This document shows, in pieces, positions 36,302 through 46,191 of a stretch of DNA of 64,000 nucleotides; position 1 is the stretch's first letter; every line of letters starts with the position of its first letter. The DNA comes from an uncultured Clostridia bacterium. Its GTDB lineage: Bacteria; Bacillota; Clostridia; Oscillospirales; Ruminococcaceae. The translations under genes were made by a program, and so were the position numbers. The DNA lies in contig CANQWC010000008.1 of NCBI GenBank assembly GCA_947627455.1, forward strand, positions 1-64,000. The letters run 5' to 3'. A model generated the notes under the pieces. It made no database searches. It saw only the letters and a list, made by a program, of their open reading frames with translations, and had not been told where the DNA came from.

Positions 36302-38068
36302 ATGATTACTGACAAAAACGTTAATTCGGTTGTTCCGTTTGTCGAGGATATTCTTGTCGGAAGCTTTTCAAAAATCCTTTATGCAAACATCGTTACGGGC
36401 GAGTATATAACCTTTAAAAAGGGCGATATGCTTGACGAGGAAGGATTTGACGATCTTCCGAGTATTTTTGATTATGTGAGAAAGCTGGTTGAGGACGGTC
36501 TTATCTATCCCGAGTATGCCGCTGCGTGTTTAAGATACGCCAACCCCGATTATGTCCGCAAAAGGGTATTCTCGGGCGAGCGCCGTATTATTCAGAGCTA
36601 TAAGCGCCATGTCGGCGATTCATACCGCTGGATAACCTTTGCCATGGTGGCGCCCGCAGGCTGTTCACCCGAGAACCCGTGGGTTTTATTCACATGGCGA
36701 GACTCGGACACCGACACCACCTCGATGGTCGATACCCTGTCGACCCTTTCAAACCTCTATTATAAGATTCTGAAAATAAACGTCACGAAGGACACCTTTG
36801 AGCCGATAAAGGTCGAAGACCGCGAGCAGGAGGAGCTTGTTCTAAAGGTCGAGAGTATCTCGGAGTGGTGGAAAATCTATGTCAACTCCGACAGGGTTCA
36901 TCCTGAGGATAAAGAGGTCTACCGCCTCTTCACCGATATCGCCCAGATAAGAGAGCAGTTCAGGGAGGACAGCAGCCAAAGGCTCAGCTGTCAGTACAGG
37001 CGGCTCGGCCCCGACGGCGAATACAGATGGGTTCAGATGGACCTTGTGCCCAGTATCGAATACACCGACTCGAATCAGGTTCTCATCTTCTTCGTGAAGG
37101 ACGTTCACGAGGAGCACATGAAGCAGATGAACGACCGTCAGGAGCTTCTTGAGTATTACAACCGCGACGCGCTCACGCTTCTCTATAACAGGCACAAATT
37201 CAACGACGACCTGAAAATGCTCAACGGCCTCGAGATAACCCGTTTCACCTGCCTTTATGTCGATGTCAACGGTCTGCATGAGATAAACAATCACCTCGGC
37301 CATCAGGCGGGCGACGACATGCTCTGCGCCGTTTCTGACACGCTGAGAAAATATTTTCCCGAAGAGACGCTTTACCGCATCGGCGGCGATGAATTCGTCG
37401 TGATAAGCCTTCACCTCTCAAAGCGCAGCGTCGAGAGGATTGTTGCCGAGATCAAGAGCGACCTTCTTCAGGACAACTATGAGATTGCGGCGGGTGTAGA
37501 CAGCGCAAGCGACGACCCCGAAGCGCTCAGCGTCTATAAGGTCGTCGGCGCGGCCGAGCTTGCGATGCGCACCGATAAAGAGGAATATTATAAGAGCCAT
37601 GCTCACGACCGCAGGCGCAGGGGCCTCAACGAGGAGCTTGAAAAGGTTCTCACCGAAAAGAAGTATGAGGAATACTTCCTTAAGATAATCGCTTCGCATT
37701 TCGCGGGCGTATATTTCGTAGACATGCAGCTTGATTCTGTCCGCCACATCTATATTCCCGACTTCTTCGCCGAGCTTTTACAGAAGTGCGACTACTGTTA
37801 CAGCGCCGCGATAAAGCTCTATGCCGATATATTCGTCAAGCCTCAGTATAACCGCGCGTTCTACAGGCTTTTGGACTATAAATATCTCAGCGAGAGCCTT
37901 AAGCAATACGGCGTTGTGCGGCTTGCCTATGAAAAGGTCGACGGCGCCGAAATGGAGCTTCAGATCCTCAGCATAAACTCGGACAGCGAAAAGAACGAAT
38001 GTGTCTGGATATTCTCAGACATCTCGAAGCAGAACAACTGGCTTGCCACCGAGGAAAAGCCCGACTGA
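36302..38068 (+). CDS. GGDEF-domain protein (putative diguanylate cyclase) with PAS-like N- and C-terminal regions
   Basis: YRIGGDEFVVIS; DVNGLHEINNHLGHQAGDDML; intact GGDEF signature. Confidence 0.88.
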   Translation: MITDKNVNSVVPFVEDILVGSFSKILYANIVTGEYITFKKGDMLDEEGFDDLPSIFDYVRKLVEDGLIYPEYAAACLRYANPDYVRKRVFSGERRIIQSYKRHVGDSYRWITFAMVAPAGCSPENPWVLFTWRDSDTDTTSMVDTLSTLSNLYYKILKINVTKDTFEPIKVEDREQEELVLKVESISEWWKIYVNSDRVHPEDKEVYRLFTDIAQIREQFREDSSQRLSCQYRRLGPDGEYRWVQMDLVPSIEYTDSNQVLIFFVKDVHEEHMKQMNDRQELLEYYNRDALTLLYNRHKFNDDLKMLNGLEITRFTCLYVDVNGLHEINNHLGHQAGDDMLCAVSDTLRKYFPEETLYRIGGDEFVVISLHLSKRSVERIVAEIKSDLLQDNYEIAAGVDSASDDPEALSVYKVVGAAELAMRTDKEEYYKSHAHDRRRRGLNEELEKVLTEKKYEEYFLKIIASHFAGVYFVDMQLDSVRHIYIPDFFAELLQKCDYCYSAAIKLYADIFVKPQYNRAFYRLLDYKYLSESLKQYGVVRLAYEKVDGAEMELQILSINSDSEKNECVWIFSDISKQNNWLATEEKPD

Positions 38069-38083
38069 TCAACCGAATATTTC

Positions 38084-38116
38084 AAAGCCGTCAACGTCAT
38101 CGTCGGCGGCTTTTTT
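38084..38116 (+). terminator. Intrinsic terminator
   Basis: AAAGCCGtcaACGtcatCGTcggCGGCTTTTTT. Confidence 0.7.
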
Positions 38117-38204
38117 CTGCCGATGCTTGCGGCAATATTTACAAATTATTTTCCCGATTTTTGTTCAAATTTCCAAATTTCTTCATAAAGAGAGAAAAAG
38201 AATA

Positions 38205-38219
38205 AAATTTCGACAAAAT
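38205..38219 (-). promoter_or_regulatory. Putative Spo0A box (TTTTGTCGAAATTTT on minus strand)
   Basis: Matches the core TGTCGAA and flanking T/A of the known 0A box; lies 18 nt upstream of TATAAT at 38237-38242. Confidence 0.6.
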
Positions 38220-38272
38220 TCGTTCCCGAAAGGTGATATAATACCAAAAAAGGACCGAAAGGGGAATATTTC

Positions 38273-38656
38273 ATGACGAGCAGTGAGTACGAGCTGTTTC
38301 ATCGCATCTGCGAAACGTTTTTCAGGCTCGGCGTTCCGACGCATATGTCGGGTTTCAGATATCTTGTCAGCGCAGTGACGCTTGTATATTATGACCCCGA
38401 CTACCTGCGAAGCATAACGGGAAGGCTTTATCCCGCCGTTGCCGAAGAGTGCGGCACCGACCCGCGCTGCGTTGAACATTCAATAAGAACCGCCATTGAA
38501 GCGACGTTTCTCAATTCAAGCTCGGGCTATGCCTATTCCTATTTCGGCGATGCCGTCGACCCCGACAAGGGCAAGGTCATCAACAGCGACTTCATCGCGA
38601 CCGTCGCCTTTCGGCTCAGGGCTGAGCTGCCCCTTAAAACCGCGGGAGAAGAATAA
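38273..38656 (+). CDS. Stand-alone Spo0A C-terminal (DNA-binding) domain protein, no receiver domain
   Basis: FRLGVPTHMSGFRYLVSAVTLVYYDPDYLRSITGRLYPAVAEECGTDPRCVEHSIRTAIEATF...FGDAVDPDKGKVINSDFIATVAFRLR aligns by eye with Spo0A effector domain. Confidence 0.85.
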   Translation: MTSSEYELFHRICETFFRLGVPTHMSGFRYLVSAVTLVYYDPDYLRSITGRLYPAVAEECGTDPRCVEHSIRTAIEATFLNSSSGYAYSYFGDAVDPDKGKVINSDFIATVAFRLRAELPLKTAGEE

Positions 38657-38660
38657 TCTT

Positions 38661-38688
38661 AGCACGGCAATTGCCGTGCTTTTTTTAT
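38661..38688 (+). terminator. Intrinsic terminator
   Basis: AGCACGGCAATTGCCGTGCTTTTTTT. Confidence 0.85.
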
Positions 38689-38708
38689 TTAAAATATCGG
38701 GTACCGTC

Positions 38709-38737
38709 TTGACAAATACTCAGATTTCGTTTATACT
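38709..38737 (+). promoter_or_regulatory. Sigma-A-type promoter of GH3 gene
   Basis: TTGACA - 17 nt - TATACT. Confidence 0.75.
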
Positions 38738-38786
38738 GAAATCGCAAAAATCAATAAAAATTTTTAACCGAAAGGCGGAGATTTAT

Positions 38787-41543
38787 ATGAAATATCCTTT
38801 TCAGAACCCCGATCTGAGCCTTGAAGAGCGTCTTGACGACCTCATTTCTCGGCTTACACTTGATGAAAAGATCAATATGCTCACAACCTATCAGCGCGGC
38901 GTTCCCCGCCTCGGTATTGAAGACCGGCACATCGGGGGTGAGGTTGCGCGCGGCTATGTCTCGCGAAATCCCGATGTCACAACCACGGTTCTTCCCCAGC
39001 CGATAGGCATGGCTGGAATGTTCGACCCCGAGCTGATGGAAAAGCTCGGCGAAATCGCGGGCATTGAGGCGAGAATCCTCAACTCCCGTAATCCTCACGG
39101 AAACCTGATGCTCTGGGGTCCGACGGTCGATGCCTGCCGCGACCCGCGTTGGGGCAGAAATGAAGAGAGCTACGGCGAAGACCCGTTTTTGAGCGGAAAG
39201 ATGTCGGCGGCCTATACCCGCGGAATGGCGGGAAGCCACCCGAAGTATATGCGCACCGTCCCGACGCTCAAGCACTTTTACGCCAACAACAACGAGGAGA
39301 AGCGGGCCTCCTGCGACGCAAACATCGACCCGCGCACCAAGAACGAATACTACCACGAATTTTTCAGGCGGCCTATCGAAGAGGGCGGCGCCCGCTCGAT
39401 GATGACCGCGTACAACTGCGTTTCGGGCGTCCCCGCGATAGTCAACCCCGATGTCAGAAACATCGTGAAAAACGAGTGGGGGCTTGATTTTGTCGTGACC
39501 GACGGCGGCGATTTCACCCAGAACGTCACCGCCCACCACTACTCTGATTCGCACGCCGAGACCCTCGCGCTCGCCCTTAAAGTGGGCACCGACATCATGA
39601 CCGACGGTTGGGAGACGGTCGCCGTTGCGGCTCGCGATGCGCTTTCACGCGGGCTCATCACCGAGGCAGACATCGACGGTTCGCTTCGGTGCAGCCTCAG
39701 AGGGCGGTTCAAGCTCGGCGAATTCGACCCGAAGGACAAAAACCCCTTCGCAAACCCCGACCCCGCGCTCATGGACTGCGAGGAGCACCGCAGGCTCAAC
39801 CACCGCGCAGCCCTTGAACAGTTCGTGCTGCTCAAAAACGACGGTTTCCTGCCGCTCAAAAAGGGCGTGAAAATCGCGCTGATAGGCGATCTTGCCGCAA
39901 AGTACCGCATGGACTGGTACACGGGGTATTCAAGCTATGCGATCACCGTTCTTGACGGCCTCAGAGAAAAATTCGGCGAGAAAAACATCGCCTTTGACGA
40001 CGGCTATGACCGCATCGTGATTCGCTCGAAAGAAAACGGCAAATACCTTGTCTGCGCCGACGACGGCACGCTCTATGCCTCTGCCGACAGCGCCGAGAGC
40101 GCTTCGGTCTTCATCAAGGCCGACTGGGGCGGCGAGGTGACATATACCGTTGAGGCGACGGGAAAATTCTTCACCGCCGAGACCCTCAAGGCCGACTCCG
40201 ACACCGCCTACCGCTGGTTCAATCAGGAGATCCTCCGCCCGAAGTATTCTCCCGAGGGCATCACATATGTAACCTACTTTAAGAATAAAGTTCTCGGCAT
40301 TGATGAAAACTCGGCCGTCACCGCGTTCGAGATCAAGACCCCGAAACCCCGCACCCTCTTTGAGGAAACCGTGATTTCAAGCGGCTGCGAGCGGGCGAAG
40401 GCCCTTGCAAAATCCGCCGATGTCGCGATAGTCTGCTGCGGCAACGACCCGATGATAATTGCCCGCGAGTGCTACGACCGCACGACGCTTTCGCTTGCGC
40501 CTCATCAGTCCGATGTTCTCTTCGCGGCCGCGAACGCCAACCCGAACACCCTGCTCACGCTGATTTCAAGCTATCCCTACGCCATCGGGCGCGAGGCAGA
40601 GGCGGTCAGGGCGGTGCTCTATACTTCCCATGCGGGCCCCGAGCTCGGCAGCGCATATGCCGAGGTGGTTTCGGGCGAGTATAACCCCGCGGGCAGGCTC
40701 GCCCAGACTTGGTACCGCTCGGAGGACGAGCTCCCCTCGATAAACGACTACGACATAATCTCTAACGATGTTACATATCTTTACTATCGCGGCAAGCCCC
40801 TTTACCCGTTCGGTTTCGGCCTGAGCTATTCAAAATTTGATTATTCCTCATTTGCGACATCTCGCAAGGACGGCAAAACTTATGTCACGTTCGACGTCAA
40901 AAACCTCTCAGATGTCGACGGCGAAGAGGTCGCTCAGGTCTATTTCAGGTCCGAGGGCTCCCGCGTGAAGCGCCCGCTGAAACAGCTCTGCGGCTTCAAG
41001 AGGGTGTTTATCCCCGCGAAGAAAACCGAGCGCGTGACTGTTGAAGTGCCCGACAGCGAGCTGCGGTTCTACGACGTCACCCGCGATAAATTCTGCGTCG
41101 AGAAGTGCGACGTAAGGTTCATGGCGGGGGCTTCGTGCGAGGATATCCGCCTCGGCGAAACGCTGAAAATCTACGGCGAAAAAATCCCCCCGCGCGACCT
41201 CGGAAAGACGGTCAGGGCGATAAACTACGACCTCAAAAAGGGCTCGCGAATGAAGTTTGCAAAGTACAGGGGCGAGCACTACATGCTCGGCGGCGAGCTT
41301 GAATTCAGAGGTTCAAAGTTCAGCGGCGAGAAGTCACTCCAACTGCTCTATGCCACAACTGGCCGACCCGCTATGCTTCGCGTTTTCTGCGATGGCGAGC
41401 TCATCAGCGAACAGCCCCTCGGCGGCACTGCCGCGGAGACGGATTTCACCTATGCGACGGTTAAAATCTCCCCGAAAAGGGGAGTGCACACCCTCAGACT
41501 TGCCCTCGACGGAATAAGCCTGCTTGAATTTAAATTTGCTTAA
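38787..41543 (+). CDS. Glycoside hydrolase family 3 enzyme (beta-glucosidase/xylosidase-like) with internal fascin-like insertion
   Basis: GPTVDACRDPRWGRNEESYGEDPFLSG, FVVTDGGDFTQN, YPFGFGLSYSKFDY; insert GKYLVCADDGTLYASADSAESASVFI. Confidence 0.9.
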   Translation: MKYPFQNPDLSLEERLDDLISRLTLDEKINMLTTYQRGVPRLGIEDRHIGGEVARGYVSRNPDVTTTVLPQPIGMAGMFDPELMEKLGEIAGIEARILNSRNPHGNLMLWGPTVDACRDPRWGRNEESYGEDPFLSGKMSAAYTRGMAGSHPKYMRTVPTLKHFYANNNEEKRASCDANIDPRTKNEYYHEFFRRPIEEGGARSMMTAYNCVSGVPAIVNPDVRNIVKNEWGLDFVVTDGGDFTQNVTAHHYSDSHAETLALALKVGTDIMTDGWETVAVAARDALSRGLITEADIDGSLRCSLRGRFKLGEFDPKDKNPFANPDPALMDCEEHRRLNHRAALEQFVLLKNDGFLPLKKGVKIALIGDLAAKYRMDWYTGYSSYAITVLDGLREKFGEKNIAFDDGYDRIVIRSKENGKYLVCADDGTLYASADSAESASVFIKADWGGEVTYTVEATGKFFTAETLKADSDTAYRWFNQEILRPKYSPEGITYVTYFKNKVLGIDENSAVTAFEIKTPKPRTLFEETVISSGCERAKALAKSADVAIVCCGNDPMIIARECYDRTTLSLAPHQSDVLFAAANANPNTLLTLISSYPYAIGREAEAVRAVLYTSHAGPELGSAYAEVVSGEYNPAGRLAQTWYRSEDELPSINDYDIISNDVTYLYYRGKPLYPFGFGLSYSKFDYSSFATSRKDGKTYVTFDVKNLSDVDGEEVAQVYFRSEGSRVKRPLKQLCGFKRVFIPAKKTERVTVEVPDSELRFYDVTRDKFCVEKCDVRFMAGASCEDIRLGETLKIYGEKIPPRDLGKTVRAINYDLKKGSRMKFAKYRGEHYMLGGELEFRGSKFSGEKSLQLLYATTGRPAMLRVFCDGELISEQPLGGTAAETDFTYATVKISPKRGVHTLRLALDGISLLEFKFA

Positions 41544-41585
41544 TAAGAATATTCCCTCCCGCTGTAAAAATGTATAATTTAACTA

Positions 41586-41615
41586 TTGACATTTTCGGCG
41601 GGAGTGGGTTATAAT
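41586..41615 (+). promoter_or_regulatory. Sigma-A-type promoter
   Basis: TTGACA - 18 nt - TATAAT. Confidence 0.7.
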
Positions 41616-41719
41616 AACAGTACGCATGGGCGACCTGCGAATACCTAAGAAATCCCTGCTTCCCGCGCTAATATTTTCAACGCGAGAAATTTTTTGTGCA
41701 TAGAATTGGAGGAAAAACT

Positions 41720-44700
41720 ATGATGAAGACTCTCAGAGCCGCGTGTTCGGTGATACTCTGCCTGTCGCTGCTGTTTTCGGGAACATTCACTTCCGTTTAC
41801 GCAGTCGGCGACACCGCGGCAATCGCAACTGAACCCCACGCACATATCCATTCGGCCGACCCCGCCCCGATAGCGGACACAAACACCGTAAGAACGCTTT
41901 ATAGTAAGGACGGTATTACTGTTAAGATCGCTCTTTTAAGCGATCACTTCGGCTCGTCCAACGGCGCTTATGTTTGTGAGACCCCTGACGCTGTTCTTGT
42001 CGAATCTGCCGACGAAGTTATCACGGCTGTTAATTTTTACACCGCCGAGTGGAAGAAAGGCGAGACGGCAACGGATTATAAACTCGCAAAAGATAAAATA
42101 ATCGAGGGCTGCAATGCCGAGGGCCTTAATTCCGCAAGCGTCACCGCGACGATGGCCGAGGGCACCACGGGCAACGTTATCATTGTGATCACCTGCGGAG
42201 GAAAAGAAACCGAGGTTTCGTTTGCGATTTCCCATATGATGGGCGGCCGTGAAGGCGCTTCGTACGGTGCAACCTGCACTCAGAAGCCGAGAAAAGAGAC
42301 CCACTATATTTGCAAAGTATGCGACATAGTATATTCTATCACCGATTCTTATGATAAGAATATTCCTGCTAAGGGTCATACTTTTGAGGATTACACCGTC
42401 ACGTCTACATGTGAGGAAGGCGCAACAATCACATATGAGAAGTGCACAGAGTGCGGTTTTGTACAGCTAAAAGATGGCTCAAACATTAACAATGAGAAGC
42501 ACAGCTTTACTGTTGACGGTTCTAAGGAGCCGACATGCTACACCGACGGCGTCACCTATAAAAAGTGCGAAAACTGTGATGTAATCGACCCTGAATCTGT
42601 CAAGACGGCAGAATCGCTTTCCCATAATTTCCCAAGGCCGAGCGACCCGACAAACGAAGTAATTCCTCCGAGCTGCGAAGAATGGGGAAAGATAATCCGG
42701 AAATGTAAGAACGACGGCTGCGACGCCTATGTAGAGACCCTTAAAGGCTCGCCGAAGGGCCACAAATGGGTGCTTGAGGGCGAATATACCGTCGAGCCAA
42801 CCTGCGGCCGAAACGGCGTCGGCAAGGCAAAGTGTGAAAACTGTGGCGAGATCGACGAGAGCCACGAATTCCCCGCGCCCGCAGGTCATAACTTCAATGT
42901 ATACAAAGAGATTTTAGCGCCTACATGCACCGCAGACGGCTATGCAAACTATGTCTGCGCAAACTGCGGCATTGAGAAAGATGAATCTGAGAGGGTTACC
43001 CTCAAAGCGCTCGGCCACGTTCCCGAGGCTGATGACAACGACTGCACCACGCCTGTCAAGTGCTCAAAGTGCGGTGAAACCGTCACTGAAGGTAAGCAGG
43101 AGCATAAATTTAAGGTCAACTATACCTATGACGGGCGCAGCCACTGGAGAGTCTGCTCAAACAAGGGCTGCAGTCAGACCACTGAGATTGAGCCGCACGT
43201 TCGCCCCGAGAACAAAAAGACCTGCACATTAGACTTTATCTGCAGCGTTTGCAACAAATATATCGCTGGCACTCCGCATAAATACGCTGATACTTATGAA
43301 TCCGACACTCAGCGCCATTCAAAGACCTGCCTCAATTGCGGATTTGTCATGTCGTACCCCCATACCTATGTAAACGATGACAACTGCTCGACGCCTCTTA
43401 TCTGCACGGTTTGCAATCAGGTCATCGCACCTGCGAGGGAGAGCCACCGCCACGATATCTGGATCAACAAGGGCGATTATCACGAGAGTGACTGCTCGAA
43501 CCCTTACTGCACAGTTATTGTAACAGGCGACCATACTTACGGTGAGCCCGAAGTTATCAACGAGATAAAGGCCACCTGCACCACGGCGGGTTCAAAGACG
43601 CTTGTCTATACCTGCACCGCCAACGGCTGCAGCGCAAGAAAAGTTGAAGAAGTAACTTCCGAAGCGACGGGCCACTCTTTGGGCGAGTGGATAGTCGAGG
43701 AGACAACCTGTGAGGACACAAGAAAATATCAGGAATGCGCAAACTGCGGCGAGAAGTTTTACGATACAGATCCTAATGACGGCGTGCACACCTGGTCTGC
43801 GGATTATGTAGTTACAAAGCCTGCTACCTGTCAGAGCGAGGGAAGCGAAGCGATCGTCTGCACTGTCTGCGGAACCGAGCGCGAGAGCCGAGTTGTTCCG
43901 ATGCTCGCGCACTCCTATGATATGACTGCTCCCACTCGCGTAGAGCCTGCCACCTGTGTCGACAGCGGCCTCAATCACTATGCATGCATTTACGGCTGCG
44001 GAACCGAGACTGCCGAACAGATTCTTCCTCTCGGCCATACCTACGGCGAGTATGCCTACAACGGCGACGCCGACTGTCAGAAGGCAGGAACGAAGACCCA
44101 CCGCTGCAGCGTCTGCGGCGCTCAGGAAACTGTCGATGACCCCGAGCACCCGCAGACTGAGCACTCCTTCACGATGTATACCTATCAGAACGATGCGACC
44201 ATCGAACATGACGGAACTGAGGTTGCTTTCTGCGACTACGGCTGCGGCGCCACCGACACACGCACCGCCGCAAATACAAAGCTTCATCAGCACACCTTCA
44301 CCAACTATGTTATAGTCACCGAGGCGACCTGCACCACCAACGCTTTTGAACAGGCCAAGTGCGATATATGCGGCACGCCTTCTGAGATTGTCGAGATTTC
44401 GGACAGCGCTCTCGGCCACGTCGGCGGAGCTCCCGCTGTCGTCACTCCCGCGACCTGCACCGAAGGCGCATTCATGACAATTTCCTGCGAGAGGTGCGGA
44501 GTTGTTCTTGAAAGCGGCGTTGATGAGAACTCCGTTCTCGGCCACAGCTTCACGAATTATGTCTACAACAACGATGCCACTGTCGATATGGACGGCACCG
44601 AAACCGCCGTCTGCGACCGCGGCTGCGGTGCTGTCGATACAAGGACGAAGCCGGGCACGAAGCTTGAGTCTGAGCATGTTTTCACTAACTATGTTTATAA

Positions 44701-46138
44701 CAACGATGCGACCTGCACCAACGGCACCGAGACAGCTTACTGCGACAACGGCTGCGGAACCACTCACACCCGTGAGGCGGTCGGCACCGCTCTCGGTCAC
44801 GCTTACGGCGACCCGATTGTTGTGACTCCCGCGACATGTACCGAAGCAGAAACAGTAAAATATACCTGCACCCGCTGCGGCTCAGAGTCTGAGATCACCG
44901 TCTTGGGGGCTGCTCTCGGCCACGATTATGAATCGGTCGTTGTGTCCCCTGCGACCTGCACCGAGGCAGAAATTGTCAAAACCGTCTGCTCGCGCTGCGG
45001 CGACGCGACCGAACCTGTTAAAAACGGTGAACCTCTCGGGCATGACTACGGCGACCCCGTTGTCACTCCCGCGACCTGCACCGAGGCCGAGACCGTTAAA
45101 ACCGTCTGCTCCCGCTGCGGAGCTGAGACCGAGCCTATTGAAAACGGCGCGCCTCTCGGCCACGATTACGGCGACCCCGTCGTTGTATCGCCCGCAACCT
45201 GTACCGAGGACGAAGTAGTTAAATACGTTTGCTCGCGCTGCGAGGAAGAATATACGGAGACCGTCGAGGGCACTGCCAAGGGCCATGTCTCCGACGACGG
45301 AACCGTCACCAAGGAGCCTACCGAGACTGAGTACGGCGAAAAGACCTATAAGTGCACGGTGTGCGGAGCTGTACTTCGCATCGAGTTTATCGATCCTCTC
45401 GGCCCTGTCGGTGATGTTGACGTCGGCACCGAGTCGGGCGTGGGTGCGCCCGAGGTCTCTGTCGACGGCGAAGCTCTTGCCGATGCCGTTCTCACTCCCG
45501 AGGACGAAGAGGTCATCAGCAACGGCGGCACGATTGACATAGTTCTCACCGTTGATGACGCAAGCGCGACGGTTTCTGAGGGCGATATTGCGCTCACCGC
45601 TTCTGTTTCCGAGGGCTATGACGTCGGAAGATATCTCGACATCAACCTCACGAAATACGTCAACGGCGTTGAAAACAAGATCGAGGAGACCAACAGCGCA
45701 ATCAGAATCGTCATTGAAATTCCCGACGATCTTCTCAGCGAGACCAACCGCGTCTATAAGATCGTGAAGATTCACAACGGCGTGCCCGAGCTTCTTGACG
45801 ACCTCGACGACGTGAGAAACACCATCACGTTTGAGACTTCGGAATTCTCGACCTACGCCATCGTGATGAAGGATTCGACGCCTGCGGTTACTCCGCCGCC
45901 TGTCCACCGCCACGCCTTTGCGGGCTGGTCGTATGACAGCCTCCGCCACTGGATGCAGTGCATGACCTGCGGTATGTCTGTCGGCTATGAGCCTCACACC
46001 TATGTCAACGGCATATGCTCTCGCTGCGGCTTCATCAACTACTCTTACACCGAGCCTATTCCCGAAACCGAAAGCGGCGAGGAAATAATAGTTGTCGACG
46101 AGGCCACCGAAGGCAGCTTCGGCGAGACCGACGACTGA
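41720..46138 (+). CDS. Secreted protein with many Cys/His (zinc-ribbon-like) repeats
   Basis: Signal peptide MMKTLRAACSVILCLSLLFSGTFTSVYA; about 29 CxxC or CxxxC-type pairs by eye; repeated PATCTEAETVKxxCSRCG...LGHDYG. Confidence 0.85.
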   Translation: MMKTLRAACSVILCLSLLFSGTFTSVYAVGDTAAIATEPHAHIHSADPAPIADTNTVRTLYSKDGITVKIALLSDHFGSSNGAYVCETPDAVLVESADEVITAVNFYTAEWKKGETATDYKLAKDKIIEGCNAEGLNSASVTATMAEGTTGNVIIVITCGGKETEVSFAISHMMGGREGASYGATCTQKPRKETHYICKVCDIVYSITDSYDKNIPAKGHTFEDYTVTSTCEEGATITYEKCTECGFVQLKDGSNINNEKHSFTVDGSKEPTCYTDGVTYKKCENCDVIDPESVKTAESLSHNFPRPSDPTNEVIPPSCEEWGKIIRKCKNDGCDAYVETLKGSPKGHKWVLEGEYTVEPTCGRNGVGKAKCENCGEIDESHEFPAPAGHNFNVYKEILAPTCTADGYANYVCANCGIEKDESERVTLKALGHVPEADDNDCTTPVKCSKCGETVTEGKQEHKFKVNYTYDGRSHWRVCSNKGCSQTTEIEPHVRPENKKTCTLDFICSVCNKYIAGTPHKYADTYESDTQRHSKTCLNCGFVMSYPHTYVNDDNCSTPLICTVCNQVIAPARESHRHDIWINKGDYHESDCSNPYCTVIVTGDHTYGEPEVINEIKATCTTAGSKTLVYTCTANGCSARKVEEVTSEATGHSLGEWIVEETTCEDTRKYQECANCGEKFYDTDPNDGVHTWSADYVVTKPATCQSEGSEAIVCTVCGTERESRVVPMLAHSYDMTAPTRVEPATCVDSGLNHYACIYGCGTETAEQILPLGHTYGEYAYNGDADCQKAGTKTHRCSVCGAQETVDDPEHPQTEHSFTMYTYQNDATIEHDGTEVAFCDYGCGATDTRTAANTKLHQHTFTNYVIVTEATCTTNAFEQAKCDICGTPSEIVEISDSALGHVGGAPAVVTPATCTEGAFMTISCERCGVVLESGVDENSVLGHSFTNYVYNNDATVDMDGTETAVCDRGCGAVDTRTKPGTKLESEHVFTNYVYNNDATCTNGTETAYCDNGCGTTHTREAVGTALGHAYGDPIVVTPATCTEAETVKYTCTRCGSESEITVLGAALGHDYESVVVSPATCTEAEIVKTVCSRCGDATEPVKNGEPLGHDYGDPVVTPATCTEAETVKTVCSRCGAETEPIENGAPLGHDYGDPVVVSPATCTEDEVVKYVCSRCEEEYTETVEGTAKGHVSDDGTVTKEPTETEYGEKTYKCTVCGAVLRIEFIDPLGPVGDVDVGTESGVGAPEVSVDGEALADAVLTPEDEEVISNGGTIDIVLTVDDASATVSEGDIALTASVSEGYDVGRYLDINLTKYVNGVENKIEETNSAIRIVIEIPDDLLSETNRVYKIVKIHNGVPELLDDLDDVRNTITFETSEFSTYAIVMKDSTPAVTPPPVHRHAFAGWSYDSLRHWMQCMTCGMSVGYEPHTYVNGICSRCGFINYSYTEPIPETESGEEIIVVDEATEGSFGETDD
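44796..45290 (+). repeat. ~120-bp tandem repeats encoding C-x9-C-x2-C-x14-H modules
   Basis: Four consecutive copies of ...CACGATTACGGCGACCCCGTTGT...GCGACCTGCACCGAGGC... Confidence 0.85.
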
Positions 46139-46157
46139 TAACAGCTTAAATAAAGCG

Positions 46158-46191
46158 ACAGCGCTCAGCAAAATGTTGAGCGCTGTTTTTT
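46158..46191. terminator. Intrinsic terminator between convergent genes
   Basis: ACAGCGCTCAgcaaaatgtTGAGCGCTGTTTTTT. Confidence 0.85.

Noticed and set aside
41616-41719. Leader upstream of the Cys-repeat gene considered as a c-di-GMP riboswitch
   Set aside because: Conserved GEMM core blocks not found; only a weak CGCG-flanked hairpin
43592-46171. Long minus-strand ORFs (402 and 429 aa) opposite the Cys-repeat protein
   Set aside because: Shadow ORFs of a repetitive sense gene; repetitive low-information translations
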